DNA from: Pseudorhizobium flavum | GTDB taxonomy: Bacteria; Pseudomonadota; Alphaproteobacteria; Rhizobiales; Rhizobiaceae | Direction: 5' to 3' | Assembly: GCF_902502825.2 (NCBI RefSeq) | Contig: NZ_LR723670.1 | Span: 3,716,501-3,780,500 of the forward strand | Length of the DNA stretch: 64,000 nt | In this document: positions 61,194-64,000 of the stretch, piece by piece | Position numbering within the stretch: the stretch's first letter is position 1 | How the letters are laid out: the number at the start of each line of letters is the position of its first letter | The notes under the pieces: model-generated | The model's input: only the letters and a program-made list of their open reading frames with translations | The model's database searches: none | What the model was told of the DNA's origin: nothing | Position numbers and translations under genes: made by a program

Positions 61194-62546
61194 ATGAGTG
61201 CAATGAATATTCCCGCCGTCAGCGCGGCCGAGCAAGAGATCGAGAAGCTGATGACCCTTCACCCGAAGGGTTTCGACCTGTCGCTGGACAGGATCAGGCG
61301 GCTTCTGGAGGTGCTGGAAAACCCCCACCGCAAGCTGCCGCCGGTGATCCATATCGCCGGTACGAACGGCAAGGGCTCTGCAACGGCCTTCTGCTCCGCC
61401 CTCCTGGAGGCGGCTGGTCTTGCCGTCCATGTCCACACCTCTCCGCACCTCGTCAACTGGCATGAGCGCTATCGAATCGGCGTCAAGGGCGGCCGGTCGC
61501 AAATCGTGGAAGACGAGATGTTTGCCGAAGCCCTGCAGCGGGTGGCGGCCGCCAATGCCGGCCAGACCATCACCGTTTTTGAGATTCTGACCGCGGTGAC
61601 CTTCCTGCTCTTCTCCGAGCAACCGGCCGATGCCGTCATTCTCGAAGTTGGTCTCGGCGGTCGCTTCGACGCCACCAACGTCGTCGAGAGACCGGCGGTT
61701 TCGGTGATCATGCCCATCTCTCTCGATCATCAACCCTATCTGGGAGACCGGGTCGAACTCATCGCTGCGGAGAAGGCCGGCATCATGAAGCGCGGCTGTC
61801 CGGTCGTGATCGGCAAACAGGAATACAGCCCGGCGCTGGACGTGCTGGTCGAGAGCGCCGAACGGCTTTCCTGTCCCATGGCTGTCTACGGGCAGGACTT
61901 CTCAGCCCACGAAGAGTTCGGTCGCCTGATCTACCAGGATGAGTTTGGTCTCGCCGACCTGCCGCTGCCGCGGCTTCCGGGGCGTCATCAGATCGCCAAT
62001 GCAGCCGCCGCCATTCGCGCGGTGAAGGCAGCGGGTTTTGTACTCACGGATGCGATGATCGAGAAGGCCATGGCAACCGTCGAGTGGCCGGGCCGCCTGC
62101 AAAGGCTCACAGAGGGCCGGCTCCTGGAACTGGCGCCGAAGGATGCGGAAATCTGGGTTGATGGTGGCCATAACCCCGGTGCCGGCGAGGTCATCGCCGA
62201 GGCGATGGCAGGACTCGAGGAGCGGCGGGCGCGCCCCCTCTATCTCGTCACCGGCATGATCAACACCAAGGATCCCGTCGGCTATTTCCGTGCCTTCGCC
62301 GATATTGCCGAGCATGTCTTCACCGTTCCGATCCGTGGCTCCGATGCCGGCCTCGATCCGGTGGCGCTCGCTGAATCTGCCTTTGATGCGGGATTGGCGG
62401 CAGAGCCTGCCGGATCGGTAGCAGAGGCATTGGCAGAAATCGTGCGCCGCCAGCTGCCGGAGGCGGTACCGCCACGAATCCTAATCGGTGGCTCGCTCTA
62501 TCTAGTCGGCAATGTCCTTGCCGACAACGGCACTCCGCCAAAATGA
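61194..62546 (+). CDS. folC: Folylpolyglutamate / dihydrofolate synthase
   Basis: A 450-residue Mur-ligase-like enzyme: IHIAGTNGKGSATAFCSALLEAAG near residue 52-75 with the P-loop, TSPHLVNWHERYRIGV near 84-99, and VILEVGLGGRFDATNVV near 149-165. It adds glutamate to dihydropteroate and folates. Two in-frame ATGs (61194 and 61203) are possible; the first is used. The gene ends inside a strong bidirectional terminator shared with trxA. The order accD-folC after trpBA is typical of alphaproteobacteria. Confidence 0.96.
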   Translation: MSAMNIPAVSAAEQEIEKLMTLHPKGFDLSLDRIRRLLEVLENPHRKLPPVIHIAGTNGKGSATAFCSALLEAAGLAVHVHTSPHLVNWHERYRIGVKGGRSQIVEDEMFAEALQRVAAANAGQTITVFEILTAVTFLLFSEQPADAVILEVGLGGRFDATNVVERPAVSVIMPISLDHQPYLGDRVELIAAEKAGIMKRGCPVVIGKQEYSPALDVLVESAERLSCPMAVYGQDFSAHEEFGRLIYQDEFGLADLPLPRLPGRHQIANAAAAIRAVKAAGFVLTDAMIEKAMATVEWPGRLQRLTEGRLLELAPKDAEIWVDGGHNPGAGEVIAEAMAGLEERRARPLYLVTGMINTKDPVGYFRAFADIAEHVFTVPIRGSDAGLDPVALAESAFDAGLAAEPAGSVAEALAEIVRRQLPEAVPPRILIGGSLYLVGNVLADNGTPPK

Positions 62547-62583
62547 AGAAAGCCCGGCGCGACGGCCGGGCTTTCTTCATTTT
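62540..62583. terminator. Bidirectional terminator between folC and trxA
   Basis: A perfect 19-bp inverted repeat (left arm 62540-62558, right arm 62565-62583) with a 6-base loop. It begins in the last codons of folC, contains its TGA, and has A-runs before and T-runs after it, so it can stop both folC and trxA. Confidence 0.9.
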
Positions 62584-62600
62584 GAACCGATTTCCCTGCC

Positions 62601-62921
62601 TCAAGCGGCGCCGGAGATCCAGGCGGAGAGAGCAGTCTTTGGGGCGGCGCCAACCTTGATGTCAGCCACTTCGCCACCCTTGAACATGGCGAGGGTCGGG
62701 ATGGAGCGGACGCCGAATTTCGCGGCAAGCTCCGGGTTTTCGTCGATGTTGAGCTTGGCGACCTTCACCTTGCCGGCCATCTCGTTGGAGATTTCCTCAA
62801 GGCTCGGACCGATCATCTTGCACGGGCCGCACCATTCTGCCCAAAAGTCCACGACCACGGGTTGGGTCGAGTCCAGAACCTCGGCCTGGAAATTGCTGTT
62901 GTCGACTTTCACGGTCGCCAT
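62601..62921 (-). CDS. trxA: Thioredoxin
   Basis: A 106-residue thioredoxin with the WAEWCGPCK redox motif at residues 28-36, cis-Pro in RSIPTLAMF near 72-80 and the [13 protein letters not shown] strand near 80-92. It reduces protein disulfides in the cytosol with thioredoxin reductase. It is 71 bases downstream of addA on the same strand; the pair addA-trxA is common in rhizobia. The start ATG is preceded by AGGAGAGCCCT. Confidence 0.98.
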   Translation of the reverse strand: MATVKVDNSNFQAEVLDSTQPVVVDFWAEWCGPCKMIGPSLEEISNEMAGKVKVAKLNIDENPELAAKFGVRSIPTLAMFKGGEVADIKVGAAPKTALSAWISGAA

Positions 62922-62992
62922 AGGGCTCTCCTTGTGAAGAATGTGTTGCGCACAATGTGAGGCTGCGGCCGCCTCTTTTCAATACTGCTATC

Positions 62993-64000
62993 TCACTTTG
63001 GCCGAAGCTCGGCAAGCGAACGGTCGAGGATCTCCGGCGACAGCGACACCACGCCGCCCGTCTCCGTATAAGCGAGGACGCAGCGAAAACGGTGCCTTGG
63101 ATAGAGTGGCCGCAGGATCTCGCGGTAGAGGGCGAGCTGTGCCCGATGGACGAGGGGCACATCCTCTTCGCGATCCGGCGGCTTCCGGTTCGTCTTGTAG
63201 TCGAGGACCGTAACCTCCTCGTCATCCACCGCCATCCGGTCGATGCGGCCCGAGATGGCATAGTCCTGCCCGCCCAGGCGGAGCGTCCCCATGATCGATA
63301 CCTCCGCCTGGCTGTGGCCGGAAAACACAGGCTGGAGATCCGGATGGTCGAGCACAGAAAGCACGCAGTGAACCAGGGTCTCGCGCTCCGCCGACGGCCA
63401 GAAACGTGCCGCCCGCTCCGCATATCGCCGCGCCGCCTCGGCCCGTTCGCCTGCCGGGAAATCCGGAAGAATTTGGAGCATGCGGTGCACCAGCCGGCCC
63501 TTCTGGAGGGACAAGCCATCTGCGGTCCTTTCCCCAAAAAGCGGCGAGGCCGTCAGAAGATCGTCTGCCTCGTCTTCGACCATGGTGCCGGCGCCGGACG
63601 GGCTGAGGGGGCGTGGAAGCGAGACCTGTGGCGGAAGGGCACGGCCGAGTGCCGCCGGCAGAGACTGAGCCTGATCCGGGCGTTCCTTCGCATCATCCGC
63701 ACGCGTGGCAGTATAGACCCCTGCCGGAAGGCGCCAGCGGAAGCCGCCCCATTCCCCGTCCGGGCCGGAAAAACGAGCGGCGCTGCAATGCTCGGGGTGG
63801 CCGCAGAGGGCGTTTGCGATCATGCTGTTCCAAGTGTCGGGATTGGCATTCTTGCCGCGATAACCGCAGACGATCAGCCGGTCTGCAGCTCTCGTCATGC
63901 CGACATAGAGTAGCCGCCGATACTCCTCCTCGGTCGCCTGCCTCAGCCGTTCGTCATCGGCACTCGTCAAGGAATTTGCGAGCGCCTTCGTCGGCACCCA
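62993..64000 (-). CDS. addA: Double-strand break repair helicase-nuclease AddA, C-terminal part
   Basis: About 336 residues of the C-terminal end of AddA; the gene runs off the right edge of the window. It contains helicase motif VI, EEYRRLLYVGMTRAADRLIVCGYRG, and further on the RecB-like nuclease domain with SGRIDRMAVDDEEVTVLDYKTNRKP (Asp and Lys of the nuclease motif). AddAB (the RecBCD equivalent) processes DNA breaks for RecA. The stop is at 62993. No damage is seen in the visible part. Confidence 0.95.
   Translation of the reverse strand, partial: WVPTKALANSLTSADDERLRQATEEEYRRLLYVGMTRAADRLIVCGYRGKNANPDTWNSMIANALCGHPEHCSAARFSGPDGEWGGFRWRLPAGVYTATRADDAKERPDQAQSLPAALGRALPPQVSLPRPLSPSGAGTMVEDEADDLLTASPLFGERTADGLSLQKGRLVHRMLQILPDFPAGERAEAARRYAERAARFWPSAERETLVHCVLSVLDHPDLQPVFSGHSQAEVSIMGTLRLGGQDYAISGRIDRMAVDDEEVTVLDYKTNRKPPDREEDVPLVHRAQLALYREILRPLYPRHRFRCVLAYTETGGVVSLSPEILDRSLAELRPK

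Overview
The window is a continuous, gene-dense piece of primary chromosome from an alphaproteobacterium, most likely a member of the Rhizobiaceae (Hyphomicrobiales). The evidence is the high GC content, rhizobial gene order (hemE-hemJ-rho-mnmE-mnmG-rsmG-parA-parB, and trpF-trpB-trpA-accD-folC), the large 180-kDa type NAD-glutamate dehydrogenase, the alphaproteobacterial cell-cycle regulator TrcR (DUF1013), CtrA-type and CcrM-type sites, and parS sites around the origin. I see no rRNA, tRNA, IS element, prophage or CRISPR array. About 63 protein genes are supported, one of them broken and one cut by the right edge.

The centre of the window is the replication origin. The 398 bp between hemE (minus) and a DUF299 dikinase regulator (plus), positions 42339-42736, hold an AT-rich block with a 14-bp palindrome, one perfect DnaA box and several one- or two-mismatch boxes. 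Gene orientation switches here: most genes from about 14.7 to 42.3 kb are on the minus strand and most from 42.7 to 62.5 kb on the plus strand, as expected if two forks leave this point. Six near-consensus parS sites lie between 36.0 and 56.6 kb, and parA and parB are at 33.7-35.4 kb.

Left arm (0-42 kb): leucine synthesis genes leuD and leuB with a RidA protein; asd with an unusual leader; a secreted MltB-type transglycosylase; carbonic anhydrase and pyridoxal kinase; NAD-GDH; an MFS transporter; purH, a heparinase II/III-like gene, an RsmB-type methyltransferase and htpX; a SdhAF4-like assembly factor; acs, trcR, minCDE and prpE; leuS-lptE-holA; then the par/tRNA-modification/rho/heme block that ends at oriC.

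Right arm (42-64 kb): DUF299 regulator, maf, aroE, coaE and dnaQ in a tightly overlapping run; secB and fxsA; a four-gene overlapping set Tim44-like/mltA/Smr/XRE; gyrB; a nitroreductase gene broken by an in-frame TGA; a FAH-family gene; phaZ; a DUF2852 membrane protein; an M48/YgjP-like metalloprotease; the tryptophan-lipid-folate run trpF-trpB-trpA-accD-folC; and addA (partial)-trxA on the other strand.

Most of the window is ordinary core genome. The points most worth a second look are: a 39-codon Thr/Lys-rich leader ORF followed by mutually exclusive hairpins before asd, which looks like an attenuator for the lysine/threonine/methionine pathway; the parS set with a shared one-arm variant, including a 40-bp inverted pair behind gyrB; a perfect TTAA-N7-TTAA CtrA box in front of a min operon that sits close to oriC; and the nitroreductase nonsense codon.
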